Positions 10,213 to 18,850 are shown, numbered from the stretch's first letter. The stretch is DNA of 34,436 bases from an uncultured Verrucomicrobiota bacterium (GCA_903880005.1 CAIRNV010000319.1:1-34436), one strand, 5' to 3'. Notes: generated by a model not told the origin, from the sequence alone. Translations and numbers: made by a program.

Positions 10213-11436
10213 ATGGATACAAGTTCCCCAACACGCATGGCGCATCCTGATTTCCCCGTCATCGCCTTCGACGCCCCGTGGCGAACCCGGCTCGTCGTCG
10301 GGCCTGGAACGTTGTCGCGCCTCGGGGAGCTGGCCCGCGAGCAAGGCATTCGACGCGCTTTGGTGGTCACGGACCCGGGCATCGTGGCGGCGGGCCACGT
10401 CGAGCGCGCCCGCGCCATCCTGGGCTCTTCCGGCATCACGGTGGTGGTGTTCGACGGCGTCCGGGAGAACCCCACGACCCTCGACATCGACCGTTGCCTC
10501 GCCGTCGCGCGCGAGGCCGGGATCGACGGTTTTGTTGGGTTGGGCGGGGGCAGCTCGATGGACACGGCCAAGGGGACCAACTTTCTCCTGACGAACGGCG
10601 GCGTCATGAAGGACTACTGGGGCGTGGGCAAGGCCACCCAGCCCATGCTGCCGTTGCTCGCCATCCCCACCACCGCCGGGACCGGCTCCGAGTGCCAGTC
10701 CGCCGCGCTGATCGCCGACGAGGCGTCCCATCGCAAGATGGCCTGCCTGGATCCCAAGGCCGCCGCCCGCGTCGCCCTGCTGGACCCGGAGCTGACGTTG
10801 TCCCAACCCCGCCGCGTCACGGCGCTGACGGGCGTGGATGCCATCACGCACGCCGTGGAGGCCGCCGTGACCCGTCGTCGCCATCCGTTGTCGTCGATGC
10901 ATGCCCGCGAGGCGTTCGTCCTGCTGTCGCGCCACCTTCCCACCGTCCTCAACGAGCCCGGCAACCTCCCCGCCCGGGCCGCCATGCAACTGGGTGCCGC
11001 ACACGCCGGGATCGCCATCGAGCTTTCCATGCTCGGCGCCGCCCATGCCGCCGCGAACCCCCTGACCGCGCGGTTCCATGTCGTCCACGGCGCCGCCGTG
11101 GGCCTCATGCTGCCCGCCGTCGTGCGGTTCAATGCCTCAGATCCCGCGTCGGCCCGCGCTTATGCGGACCTCGCCACCGCGGCCGGCATCGCGGGACCGC
11201 ACGTGCCCGTGGCCATGGCGGTGGACTTGCTGCTCGCGACGCTGGGCCGGTTGCTCGACGAGGCGGGGGTCCCCGCCAACCTGCACGCCGCCCTGGTCGA
11301 TCCAGACATGATCCCCACCTTGGCCGCCGAGGCAGCGCAGCAATGGACGGCGGGCTTCAACCCGCGCCCCGTTGGAGTTGCAGACTTCGAGAACCTCTAT
11401 CGGAGCGCCGCCAAGGGGCGACCGCAGCACGGTTGA
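10213..11436 (+). CDS. Iron-containing alcohol dehydrogenase
   Basis: A 407-aa group III (iron-type) alcohol dehydrogenase, expected to oxidise alcohols or reduce aldehydes with NAD(P). The nucleotide-binding motif GLGGGSSMDTAKG lies at 109-121, followed by AIPTTAGTGSE (150-160). Likely metal ligands by family pattern are Asp209 and His213 (GVDAITH), His278 (GAAHAAANPL) and His292 (VVHGAAVG). The start at 10213 has a weak GGGGTG upstream; a second ATG at 10237 is possible. It points toward the ABC exporter gene, and repeat A3 occupies nearly the whole gap between the two stop codons. The substrate cannot be told from sequence. Confidence 0.9.
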   Translation: MDTSSPTRMAHPDFPVIAFDAPWRTRLVVGPGTLSRLGELAREQGIRRALVVTDPGIVAAGHVERARAILGSSGITVVVFDGVRENPTTLDIDRCLAVAREAGIDGFVGLGGGSSMDTAKGTNFLLTNGGVMKDYWGVGKATQPMLPLLAIPTTAGTGSECQSAALIADEASHRKMACLDPKAAARVALLDPELTLSQPRRVTALTGVDAITHAVEAAVTRRRHPLSSMHAREAFVLLSRHLPTVLNEPGNLPARAAMQLGAAHAGIAIELSMLGAAHAAANPLTARFHVVHGAAVGLMLPAVVRFNASDPASARAYADLATAAGIAGPHVPVAMAVDLLLATLGRLLDEAGVPANLHAALVDPDMIPTLAAEAAQQWTAGFNPRPVGVADFENLYRSAAKGRPQHG

Positions 11437-11442
11437 TTCCTT

Positions 11443-11607
11443 GCAGAAGCGGTTCGGTCGGTGGGAGGACGAGGGCGCCGCAGATGCTTCCGCAAGCCGA
11501 GGAGTGAGCGAGGCGCGGGCCAGCACCAGGCCCGTCACGAGCGAAGGACGAAGGATTTGCGGAAGCAGATCGAGCAAGCACGACCGATCCAATTGAATCG
11601 TCCCGGC
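11443..11607 (+). repeat. Family A structured repeat, copy A3, between convergent stops
   Basis: Inner arms TGCTTCCGCAA (11485-11495) and TTGCGGAAGCA (11557-11567) form an exact 11-bp inverted repeat; compared with A1, the sixth pair is C-G instead of G-C. The central hairpin CGGGCC/GGCCCG has loop AGCACCA. The right terminal repeat CCAATTGAATCGTCCCGGC ends at 11607, and its last base supplies the G of the TAG stop of the ABC exporter (minus). The left terminal repeat is diverged (GGTTCGGTCGGTGGGAGG) and starts a few bases after the TGA stop of the alcohol dehydrogenase, so the left boundary is approximate. Confidence 0.82.
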
Positions 11608-13409
11608 TACGCTTCCGCCTCCAGCGCCGCGCGGTCGTCGTGCAGTCGGACGAGGCGCGCGTACAGGCCGCCGCGGCGCACCAGTTCATCGTGGCGCCCC
11701 CGTTCCTCCACCCGCCCGTGATTGAGCACGAGGATTTGGTCCGCCCCACGCACCGTGCCCAATCGATGCGCGATCACGAGGCTGGTGCGGTCGCGCATCA
11801 GCCGGTCCAAGGCGGACTGGATGGCGCGCTCGGTGGCCGTGTCCACGCTCGCGGTGGCCTCGTCGAGGATCAGGATGGGCGCATCCTTGAGGAGCGCCCG
11901 CGCGATGCTCACGCGTTGCTTCTCCCCGACGGACAAGCGCACCCCGCGTTCGCCCACCGGCGTGTCGAGCCCTTGCGGAAGCCGCGACACAAACGCCGCG
12001 CACTCGGACGCGGCCAGCGCCGCATCCACTTGGTCGGCCGACGCGTCGAGCCGCCCGTACAACACGTTTTCCCGGAGCGTGCCGTCGAAGAGGAACGGCT
12101 CCTGGCTCACGACCGCCACCTGCTGCCGCAGCTCCGCCAGCGGGATCTCCCGGATGTCGCGGCCGTCGATGCGGATGCACCCTCCCAACGTTTCTCGGAA
12201 CCTCGGGATCAACTGCACCAACGTCGTCTTGCCCGCGCCCGTCGGGCCCACCAGCGCGATGACCTCCCCGGGCCGCGCCACGAAGCTCACGTCCGACAGG
12301 ACCGGCCGTTCGCGGTCGTAGCCCGCAACGACCCCGACGTACTCGACATGGCCCTGCGCACGCCATCGGGCGGGTGGCGTGGCACCCGGGATGGCCACGG
12401 GCTCGGGATCGGCATCCAGGACGTCAAAGATGCGCTCGCCCGCCGATCGCGCCGACTGCGCCAATTGGTTGAGCCCATGCAACTGGCCGATCGGTTGGTA
12501 GAACATCCCGAGGAACAACAGAAACCCCACCAACTCCCCCGGCGTCATGCGGCCTTCGAGCACATGTCGCCCGCCAACCCACAGGACCGACACCATCCCG
12601 AGGGCGGCCACGAAGGTCATGCCGGGGTTGTACCAAGCCCACGCGCGCATCACCCGCAGCGTGGCCTCCCGAAGCGCCCCGGCGCGCTCGGCGAAGCGCG
12701 CGTCCTCGTGGTCCTCCCGCCCGAACGCCTTCACCTGCCGCACGCCCTGCAAGTTGTCCATGAGGAGCGCGTTCAACGCACCGCTGGCCTTGGATCGTTG
12801 GCGGTAACGCTCCCCGGCGGTCGTCGTGTACCAGGTCGCCCCGGCCGCCAGGAACGGCAACGGAGCCATCGCCACCCACGCGAGGACCGGGTTCGTGGCA
12901 AACAAGAACGCCGCCACGCCCACGATGCCGAGGATGGCCACCACGCCTTGCTCGGCCCCGTCGATCAGCAATCGCTCCACCGACCCAACGTCCTCGATCA
13001 CCCGGGTCATCAGCTCGCCGCTCGAACGCCGGTCAAACCATGCCGCGGGAAGCCGTTGAAGGCGGCCATACACATGGCGACGCAAATCCAGCACGACCGC
13101 CTGCTCGAAGGCGTTGTTCAGCCGGATCCGGACGCTGTTGAGCACGTCCCGCAGGAGATAGGCGGCCGCCAACCCGCCGATCGCCCAGCCCAGTCGCTCG
13201 GGCCGTCGCGCCACCAACACGTCATCCATCACGTATTGCGTGATCCGCGGGAACGCCATCGACGCCAACTGCCCCAGCACGGCGCAGCCGATCGTCCCCA
13301 ATGCCATCCAGGGGTACGGACGCAGGTAGCCCACCACGCGACGGGCCACCTGCCACGTCGTCATGCGCGGGACGGCCGCCCCGGACGGTGGCATGCCATG
13401 CTGCCTCAT
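11607..13409 (-). CDS. ABC exporter, fused membrane and ATPase domains (MsbA/MDR type)
   Basis: A 600-aa half-transporter expected to work as a homodimer in the inner membrane. The membrane domain (about 20-330) contains the six hydrophobic segments of the exporter fold and the coupling-helix region DLRRHVYGRLQRLPAAWFDRRSSGELMTR. The ATPase domain has Walker A GPTGAGKTT (388-396), Q-loop SQEPF (435-439), signature LSVGEKQR (492-499; the usual LSGGQ has become LSVGE), Walker B ILILDEA (512-518) and the switch histidine His548. The start at 13409 overlaps the tatC stop as TGATG, so translation is probably coupled to tatC. The TAG stop uses the terminal base of repeat A3. Substrate unknown; lipid or drug export is typical of the family. 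Confidence 0.92.
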   Translation of the reverse strand: MRQHGMPPSGAAVPRMTTWQVARRVVGYLRPYPWMALGTIGCAVLGQLASMAFPRITQYVMDDVLVARRPERLGWAIGGLAAAYLLRDVLNSVRIRLNNAFEQAVVLDLRRHVYGRLQRLPAAWFDRRSSGELMTRVIEDVGSVERLLIDGAEQGVVAILGIVGVAAFLFATNPVLAWVAMAPLPFLAAGATWYTTTAGERYRQRSKASGALNALLMDNLQGVRQVKAFGREDHEDARFAERAGALREATLRVMRAWAWYNPGMTFVAALGMVSVLWVGGRHVLEGRMTPGELVGFLLFLGMFYQPIGQLHGLNQLAQSARSAGERIFDVLDADPEPVAIPGATPPARWRAQGHVEYVGVVAGYDRERPVLSDVSFVARPGEVIALVGPTGAGKTTLVQLIPRFRETLGGCIRIDGRDIREIPLAELRQQVAVVSQEPFLFDGTLRENVLYGRLDASADQVDAALAASECAAFVSRLPQGLDTPVGERGVRLSVGEKQRVSIARALLKDAPILILDEATASVDTATERAIQSALDRLMRDRTSLVIAHRLGTVRGADQILVLNHGRVEERGRHDELVRRGGLYARLVRLHDDRAALEAEA

Positions 13410-14701
13410 CACGCCCGCCCTGCGCGCCGCTCGTTGCGTGCCCAGAACCACGCGATCACCACCGAGAGCTCGTACAACCCCATCAACGGCGCCGCCATCA
13501 ACATCATCGTGAACGGGTTGCCGTCCGGCGTCACGAAGCCCGCGATGACCAGGATGCCCACGTAGAAGTAGGCCCGGTACTTCGCCAGCCCCGCCACGTC
13601 CAGCAGCCCCACCTTCACCAGCGTGAGCAACACCATCGGCAACTGGAAGCTCAGCCCCATCCCCAGCAGGAACCAGCAGCAGAAGCTGATGTACTCGTCC
13701 GCGCGCCATTCATCCGCGCTGAACCCCAGCCAGTTCGAGAACGCCGCCGTCGTCCCCAGCGTGATGGGCAGCAACACGAAGTAGCAAAACGCAATCCCCG
13801 CGAAGAACAGGAACGACGACGCCCCGGCGATCCGGAACAGGAACCGCTTCTCGTGCACATGCAGCGCCGGGAGGATGAATTGCCCCAGGAAGTACAGGAC
13901 GAAGGGGGCCGACAACGTGAGCCCCCCGAAGATCGCAAGCTGGACCGCAATCGTGAACCCACCCCCCGGGCTGTAGGTCTTCAGGGACACCTGCATCGAA
14001 TACCCGGCCATCGGCGGAGGGTTGGTGTCCGGCACCAACGCGAGGACCGTCGCCCCTTGCAACGCCACCGGCGCCACCTTCAACACCACGTCGTTCGTGC
14101 CCGAGCCAGGCAACGGAAACGTCTTGGCCGGAAGACGCGACAGGATGTTGGTCCCCATCGTGATGACCACCACCGGCTCCTTGTCAGGCCGGGCCCGCTG
14201 CGCCCGCACCAACGGGGCCTCCAGGAGGCTGATGATGAAGTTGCCCGCCGTCAGGCACGCCAGGATCCCCAGGAAGACCGACACCGCGCAACGGATCAGC
14301 GTCCAGCGCAGGTCTTCCAAATGTTCGAGGAACGACTTGATCGGGCCTCCACCCTCTTCATCTACCGGCTCGTCTCGCGAAGCATCATCCCCCCATCCGT
14401 CGCCCGTCGTCGTCAGCGCTCCCGGAGGCACCCCGCCGTCGTGGCCGCCGCCCTCCGCAGAAGCCGAACGCCCAGTGCCATCATGGTCCGAAGCGGCCTC
14501 GTGGCTCGCCTCGTCCGAAGGTCCTGGCGTGGAGGCAACCCTGTCGCCCGAGGAATCACTGGGCATCGCGCCGTCGGATGGATCGGCTGGGGAGGATGCT
14601 CCCTCGCCATGGAGACCGACGGCGTCCTCCGGCTTCGGTGCCGATGAAGAGCCCGGGGAGGCCTCGCGGGGGTGCGGGTTGGATTCGTGGTGGTCGGCCA
14701 T
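13409..14701 (-). CDS. tatC: Sec-independent protein translocase TatC, extended
   Basis: TatC is the membrane receptor for twin-arginine signal peptides of folded exported proteins. Here it is 430 aa, against about 250 in E. coli. The first ~120 residues are an acidic, Ser/Gly-rich, low-complexity extension (ESNPHPREASPGSS...DEPVDEEGGG). The TatC core starts at about 121 with IKSFLEHLEDLRWTLIRC, matching the conserved HLEELR motif, and continues through hydrophobic segments to FYVGILVIAGFVTPDGNPFTMM. A loop of roughly 100 residues is inserted after the first membrane segment (KEPVVVITMGTN...GYSMQVSLKTYSPGGGF). The start at 14701 is a choice; ATGs at 14710 and 14737 are in frame and none has a strong ribosome site. 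It follows tatA by 99 bp and overlaps the ABC exporter by one base. Confidence 0.9.
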   Translation of the reverse strand: MADHHESNPHPREASPGSSSAPKPEDAVGLHGEGASSPADPSDGAMPSDSSGDRVASTPGPSDEASHEAASDHDGTGRSASAEGGGHDGGVPPGALTTTGDGWGDDASRDEPVDEEGGGPIKSFLEHLEDLRWTLIRCAVSVFLGILACLTAGNFIISLLEAPLVRAQRARPDKEPVVVITMGTNILSRLPAKTFPLPGSGTNDVVLKVAPVALQGATVLALVPDTNPPPMAGYSMQVSLKTYSPGGGFTIAVQLAIFGGLTLSAPFVLYFLGQFILPALHVHEKRFLFRIAGASSFLFFAGIAFCYFVLLPITLGTTAAFSNWLGFSADEWRADEYISFCCWFLLGMGLSFQLPMVLLTLVKVGLLDVAGLAKYRAYFYVGILVIAGFVTPDGNPFTMMLMAAPLMGLYELSVVIAWFWARNERRAGRA

Positions 14702-14800
14702 GCGCGGCATGCAAGGGCCACCCGCGCCGGATTCCATCTGCCTGAGGAAAGGCAGGAAGGCAGCCGAGCCAGTCGCCCCGTGTCGATACGAGCCAGCAAA

Positions 14801-15064
14801 TCAGGCGTGCCCGCCACCGGTGCCTTGGGACACGGTGTCGGCGGGCTTCCGCGGCTGCGGGGTGGTGGGCGGGTGCTGCGGTTCCTCGGAGGCCCGGGTG
14901 ATCTCGTCCTGAACCTCGCGGGAGGCCTTCTTGAACTCCCGAATCCCCGTGCCCACGCCCTTCATGAGCTCGGGCACCTTGCGGGCGCCGAAGAGCACGA
15001 GGACAACGATGCCGATGATGATGATCTCGGGCGTGCCGAGCATCGCGAGAATGGAAAGCGTCAT
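14801..15064 (-). CDS. tatA: Twin-arginine translocase subunit TatA
   Basis: An 87-aa TatA/E-type protein, which forms the pore-like assembly of the Tat pathway. It has a short N-terminal membrane segment ([16 protein letters not shown]), the conserved [23 protein letters not shown] hinge and amphipathic helix, and a charged Pro/Thr-rich tail. The start at 15064 is set by this layout; longer in-frame upstream sequence has no TatA character. It sits upstream of tatC in the same direction, as expected for a tat operon; no tatB was found. The region 15065-15290 upstream has no gene and no clear promoter on this strand. Confidence 0.93.
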   Translation of the reverse strand: MTLSILAMLGTPEIIIIGIVVLVLFGARKVPELMKGVGTGIREFKKASREVQDEITRASEEPQHPPTTPQPRKPADTVSQGTGGGHA

Positions 15065-15290
15065 AACAATGGTTCCTATCCGGCCGGCCTCGCTCCCGCG
15101 GTACGCCTGGTGCGCCCTAACTTCCTGTGGAGCAACGCGCCGACCTATGGCGAGCCTAGGAATAACCGCTCCCCGGGGTAAAGGTTCAATTCCGTGGGGA
15201 CGCAACCCGCCCGACATCGCCCACCGGTCGTTTCCAGGCGCCGGAACGTCCCGGGACATGGGGCGAAGAGAAAACTTTTGGGAACGACGG

Positions 15291-15319
15291 TTGACGCGCC
15301 CGGCCGGTTTCGATAGCAC
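15291..15319 (+). promoter_or_regulatory. Probable sigma-70-like promoter of tRNA-Glu
   Basis: A -35 element TTGACG (15291-15296) and a -10-like TAGCAC (15314-15319) are 17 bp apart, and the tRNA starts 13 bp further on. The -35 matches five of six consensus bases and the -10 three of six. Spacing and position support the call. Confidence 0.5.
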
Positions 15320-15332
15320 AAGCATCAACGTT

Positions 15333-15407
15333 GGCGCGTTCGTCTATCGGCTAGGACATAGCCCTCTCAAGGCTGAAAGACGGGTTCGATTCCCGTACGC
15401 GCTACCA
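15333..15407 (+). tRNA. tRNA-Glu (anticodon CUC)
   Basis: The cloverleaf folds: acceptor GGCGCGT pairs with ACGCGCT (one G-U), the D-arm reads GTCTATCGGCTAGGAC, and the T-arm is CGGGTTCGATTCCCG. The anticodon loop CTCTCAA sits on a GCC/GGC stem and gives CUC, which reads GAG (Glu). The D-arm is typical of tRNA-Glu. The CCA end is encoded (15405-15407). Confidence 0.96.
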
Positions 15408-15411
15408 ACTC

Positions 15412-15437
15412 GCCGCTGGTTTCCCCAGCGGCTTTTT
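15412..15437 (+). terminator. Rho-independent terminator of tRNA-Glu
   Basis: GCCGCTGG (15412-15419) pairs exactly with CCAGCGGC (15425-15432) around a TTTCC loop, and five T residues follow (15433-15437). It ends only four bases before the start codon of the next gene. Confidence 0.88.
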
Positions 15438-15441
15438 CGTG

Positions 15442-16590
15442 ATGACACGCCACACTCGCACGAGCCGGTTCCGCCCGTGGGCGGCCTTGGGTCTGTCTGG
15501 GTTTCTCGCGCTCGCCCCAGGGTGTCCCCCTGCCCTCGCGCGGGCCGACGACACCTCCGACGTCGCGTTGGAGGCCGTCCGGCGCCTCAAGGGCATGGAC
15601 CTTTCCGCCAACCCCTCCCTGCGCGCCGCCGTCGAGAACATCGCCGACCGACTCCGCGGACAACCCGCGTCGGTCGAGGTCATCCGCGACTTCGACCTCC
15701 GTTCGCGCGCCGGGCATCTCGTCGAGTTTCTCCGTCACCACCCCGAGGACGCGGCGGCCCCGGAGGCCATTCGTTACCTGGCGCGGGCCGACGCCCGGCT
15801 GCTGGATCCGCTGCTCGGTTCGCCCACGGCGCCGCCCCCGTTGCTCAAAGCCATCGCACGATCCGGCCAACCGGAATGGAATGATCGCTCGGAGGCCTTG
15901 CTCGCCGTCGCGGCCGCCCCTGCGTCCGTGAGGGAATCCGCCCTCGACGCCCTCCTCCAAAACGAGCCCGGCGCTCGTCGCGTGGCCGAGATGGCCCGGA
16001 AGGGATCCTTGCAAGGCCCCCTGCTGGACCGCGCCGCCGAGGGGCTCCGATCGGCCCGCTGGCCCGCCGTCCGCGAGCTGGCGTCCGGCCTGGGACGCGG
16101 CCCCGCCGCCCAGGCCGGCACGCCCGGGGCACCCCCGAAGCAGAAGGTCCTCGATGCCCATGGGGACGTCGCGCGCGGGGCCCAGTTGATCCGCCGGGAC
16201 ACCGTTGGATGCCTCGCGTGCCACAAGATCCGGGGCGAGGGCGCCGACTTCGGCCCTGCCTTGACCGAGATCGGGGCCAAGCTGGGGAAGGAAGCCCTCT
16301 ACGATGCGATCGTGGAGCCGAGCGCCGGGATTGGCTTTGGATACGAGGGCTGGTTGGTCGCCACGCGCGACGGAGAGGAATTCGTGGGCTTGCTGTCCAG
16401 CGAGACGGACCAGGAGTTGGTGCTGAAGCAGGCCGGGGGCAACCTCGCGCGCCTCCGAAAGCCCGACGTCCTGCGAAAGGACAAGCAGGCTCAATCCCTC
16501 ATGCCGGCCGGCCTCGCCGACAACCTGGGCGTCCAGGGCCTTGCCGACGTCCTCGCCTACCTCGCATCCCTGCGCCCGCCGACGCCGTGA
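15442..16590 (+). CDS. Secreted CxxCH (PVC-type) c-type cytochrome domain protein
   Basis: A 382-aa protein with a basic N-terminus and a hydrophobic signal segment (WAALGLSGFLALAPGC, then ALARADD). The middle is Ala/Arg-rich and helical, possibly HEAT-like. The C-terminal ~130 residues match the heme-binding domain common in Planctomycetes and Verrucomicrobia: CLACH at 257-261 for covalent heme, then GADFGPALTEIGAKLGKEALYDAIVEPSAGI and a late methionine in SLMPAGL that could be the axial ligand. It probably carries electrons in the periplasm. The start is uncertain: GTG at 15439 and ATG at 15442 both lie immediately after the tRNA terminator and lack a ribosome site. priA follows after 16 bp, so the two may be co-transcribed. 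Confidence 0.85.
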   Translation: MTRHTRTSRFRPWAALGLSGFLALAPGCPPALARADDTSDVALEAVRRLKGMDLSANPSLRAAVENIADRLRGQPASVEVIRDFDLRSRAGHLVEFLRHHPEDAAAPEAIRYLARADARLLDPLLGSPTAPPPLLKAIARSGQPEWNDRSEALLAVAAAPASVRESALDALLQNEPGARRVAEMARKGSLQGPLLDRAAEGLRSARWPAVRELASGLGRGPAAQAGTPGAPPKQKVLDAHGDVARGAQLIRRDTVGCLACHKIRGEGADFGPALTEIGAKLGKEALYDAIVEPSAGIGFGYEGWLVATRDGEEFVGLLSSETDQELVLKQAGGNLARLRKPDVLRKDKQAQSLMPAGLADNLGVQGLADVLAYLASLRPPTP

Positions 16591-16606
16591 GGAGGGGCGT
16601 CGCCCG

Positions 16607-18850
16607 ATGATCGCCCGCGTCACGCTCGAAGTTTCCATCCGGAAGGAGTTCGACTACGCGATTCCCGAGGGGCTCGCGGGCCACGTCGAGGTGGGGACAC
16701 GGGTGAAGGTGCCCTTTGGGCCGCGCATCGTGACCGGGCTCGTCACGGCCCTCGTCGAGGCATCGCCCCACACCAACCTCCGGTCCATCGACTCCATCGT
16801 GGGCGTCCCGGGCGTGGTCACGCCGCGCGTGCTCGATCTCGCCCGCTGGATCGCCGCGTACTACTGCTGCCCCGTCGAGGTCGCGCTCAAGAGCGTCCTG
16901 CCCGACTCCGTGCGGAAGGAAAACGCGCGGTGGAAGGAGCGGCTCCACGTGTCCTACCTGCCGCCCAAGGGCGATCTTCCCAAGCTCAGCCCGCGTCAAC
17001 GCGACGTGCTCCATGTCGTGGAGGAGATGCGTGAGCTGCCGTTGCAGGAACTGCTTCGCCTCGCGTCCACAACGCCCGACACCGTCCGGAAGCTCGAGGA
17101 CAAGGGCCTCCTCCGCATCGCGCCCCAGGTTGAGGACCGCGATCCCTACGCCCACGAGGAGATCATCCCCACCCAACCGCTCGCGCTGAACGCCGAGCAA
17201 GCGGAGGCGCTGGACGCCATCCGGGCGGGCCTCGCCCGCGCGGCCCCGGGGGCAGGCGACCCGCCGCCCAAGCCCTTCCTCCTGCACGGGGTCACCGGCT
17301 CCGGAAAGACGGAGGTTTACCTCCAGGCCATCGACGACGCCTTGGGACGCGGCATGGGAGCCATCGTCCTCGTGCCGGAAATCTCCCTCACGCCCCAGAC
17401 CGTGGAACGGTTCAAGGCGCGGTTCGGGCACGGCCCCCGGGCCACCAGCGTCGCCGTCCTGCACTCCCACCTCTCCTCCGGGGAACGGCACGACGAATGG
17501 CACAAGATCCGCCAGGGCCGGGCGAGGATCGTCATTGGCGCCCGCTCCGCCGTCTTCGCGCCGGTGGACAAGCTCGGGTTGGTGGTGGTGGACGAGGAAC
17601 ACGAGCATTCGTACAAGCAGGAGGAGGCACCTCGCTACCATGCCCGCGACGTCGCCGTGGTTCGGGCCGCCCGCGAGGGCGCCGTCGTCGTCCTCGGCTC
17701 CGCCACACCTTCCGTCGAGAGCTACTGGAACGCCCGCCATGGCAAGTACCGCCTGCTGGAAATCAAGGCGCGCGCGACCGACCACAAGCTGCCCGTCGTC
17801 CGCGTCGTGGACCTCCGGCTCGACTCGCGCCGCGCCGAGAAGGGCACCCCGGGCGTCTTCTCCGCCGCCCTGAAGGAGGCCATCGTCCAGCGCCTGGAAC
17901 GTCGCGAGCAAACCATCCTCTTCCTCAACCGCCGCGGCTACTCCACGTCCCTGCAATGCCCCCACTGCGGGTTCGTCGCGGGCTGCCCGAATTGCAGCGT
18001 CTCCCTCACGTTCCATCGCGCCTCGATGCGCCTCCTCTGCCACGTCTGCGGGCATGCCGAGGCCGCCCCCTCCGCCTGCCCCAAGCCCGAGTGCGGCCAC
18101 GCCGGCATCCGCTACGCCGGCCTCGGCACCGAACGCGTCGAGGAAACCCTTTCCCGCGTCTTCCCCAAGGCGCGCATCGCCCGCATGGACCGCGACACCC
18201 TCCACCGCAAGGAGGACTACCGGCGCATCCTCGGCGACTTCCGGTCCGGCCGCATCGACATCCTCGTCGGCACCCAGATGATCGCGAAGGGCCTCCACTT
18301 CCCCAACGTCACGCTCGTCGGCGTCCTCCACGCCGACCTCAGCCTGCACGTCCCCGACTTCCGATCGGGCGAGCGGACCTTCCAGTTGCTCACGCAGGTG
18401 AGCGGCAGGGCCGGCAGGGGCGACGTCGAGGGCGAGGTCTTCGTCCAAAGCTTCACGCCCTTCCACCCCGCCATCCAATTCTCGCGCCGACACGACTACC
18501 AAGGCTTCTACGAGGCCGAGGTGGAAACCCGCGAGGCCTTGAAGTACCCGCCGTTCTCACGCATCGCCCTCCTGACCCTCCGCGGCCGCAACGAGGACAA
18601 GGTCCGCCTCAGCGCCGAATACCTCCGCAAGGAACTCGACCGGCGCGTCGGCGCCTGGCCCGGCATCGTCATCGCCGGACCCGCTCCCGCGCCCCTGCTC
18701 AAGGCCGAGTCCTTCTTCCGGCACCAGCTCATGGTCCGCTGCAAGGCCATGTCCCGCCTCGCCCTCGCCCTCGCCCAACTCGAAGCCGAGGCCACCCTCC
18801 CCGAGGACGTCCGCCTCGTCATCGACGTGGACCCCGTGAGCCTCATGTAA
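16607..18850 (+). CDS. priA: Primosomal replication protein N' (PriA helicase)
   Basis: A 747-aa 3'-5' helicase that restarts stalled forks by loading the primosome. The N-terminal DNA-binding domain starts IARVTLEVSIRKEFDYAIPEGL. The helicase has Walker A GVTGSGKT (about 228-235), PEISLTPQT, the DEEH box (VVVDEEHEHSYKQ, about 327) and GSATPS. The zinc region at about 450-500 has CPHC, CPNC, CHVC and then CPKPEC. The last pair is spaced by four residues rather than two. C-terminal motifs include TQMIAKGLHFPNVTLVGVLHAD and QVSGRAGRG. The start at 16607 is supported by GAGGAGGGG about ten bases upstream. Confidence 0.96.
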   Translation: MIARVTLEVSIRKEFDYAIPEGLAGHVEVGTRVKVPFGPRIVTGLVTALVEASPHTNLRSIDSIVGVPGVVTPRVLDLARWIAAYYCCPVEVALKSVLPDSVRKENARWKERLHVSYLPPKGDLPKLSPRQRDVLHVVEEMRELPLQELLRLASTTPDTVRKLEDKGLLRIAPQVEDRDPYAHEEIIPTQPLALNAEQAEALDAIRAGLARAAPGAGDPPPKPFLLHGVTGSGKTEVYLQAIDDALGRGMGAIVLVPEISLTPQTVERFKARFGHGPRATSVAVLHSHLSSGERHDEWHKIRQGRARIVIGARSAVFAPVDKLGLVVVDEEHEHSYKQEEAPRYHARDVAVVRAAREGAVVVLGSATPSVESYWNARHGKYRLLEIKARATDHKLPVVRVVDLRLDSRRAEKGTPGVFSAALKEAIVQRLERREQTILFLNRRGYSTSLQCPHCGFVAGCPNCSVSLTFHRASMRLLCHVCGHAEAAPSACPKPECGHAGIRYAGLGTERVEETLSRVFPKARIARMDRDTLHRKEDYRRILGDFRSGRIDILVGTQMIAKGLHFPNVTLVGVLHADLSLHVPDFRSGERTFQLLTQVSGRAGRGDVEGEVFVQSFTPFHPAIQFSRRHDYQGFYEAEVETREALKYPPFSRIALLTLRGRNEDKVRLSAEYLRKELDRRVGAWPGIVIAGPAPAPLLKAESFFRHQLMVRCKAMSRLALALAQLEAEATLPEDVRLVIDVDPVSLM

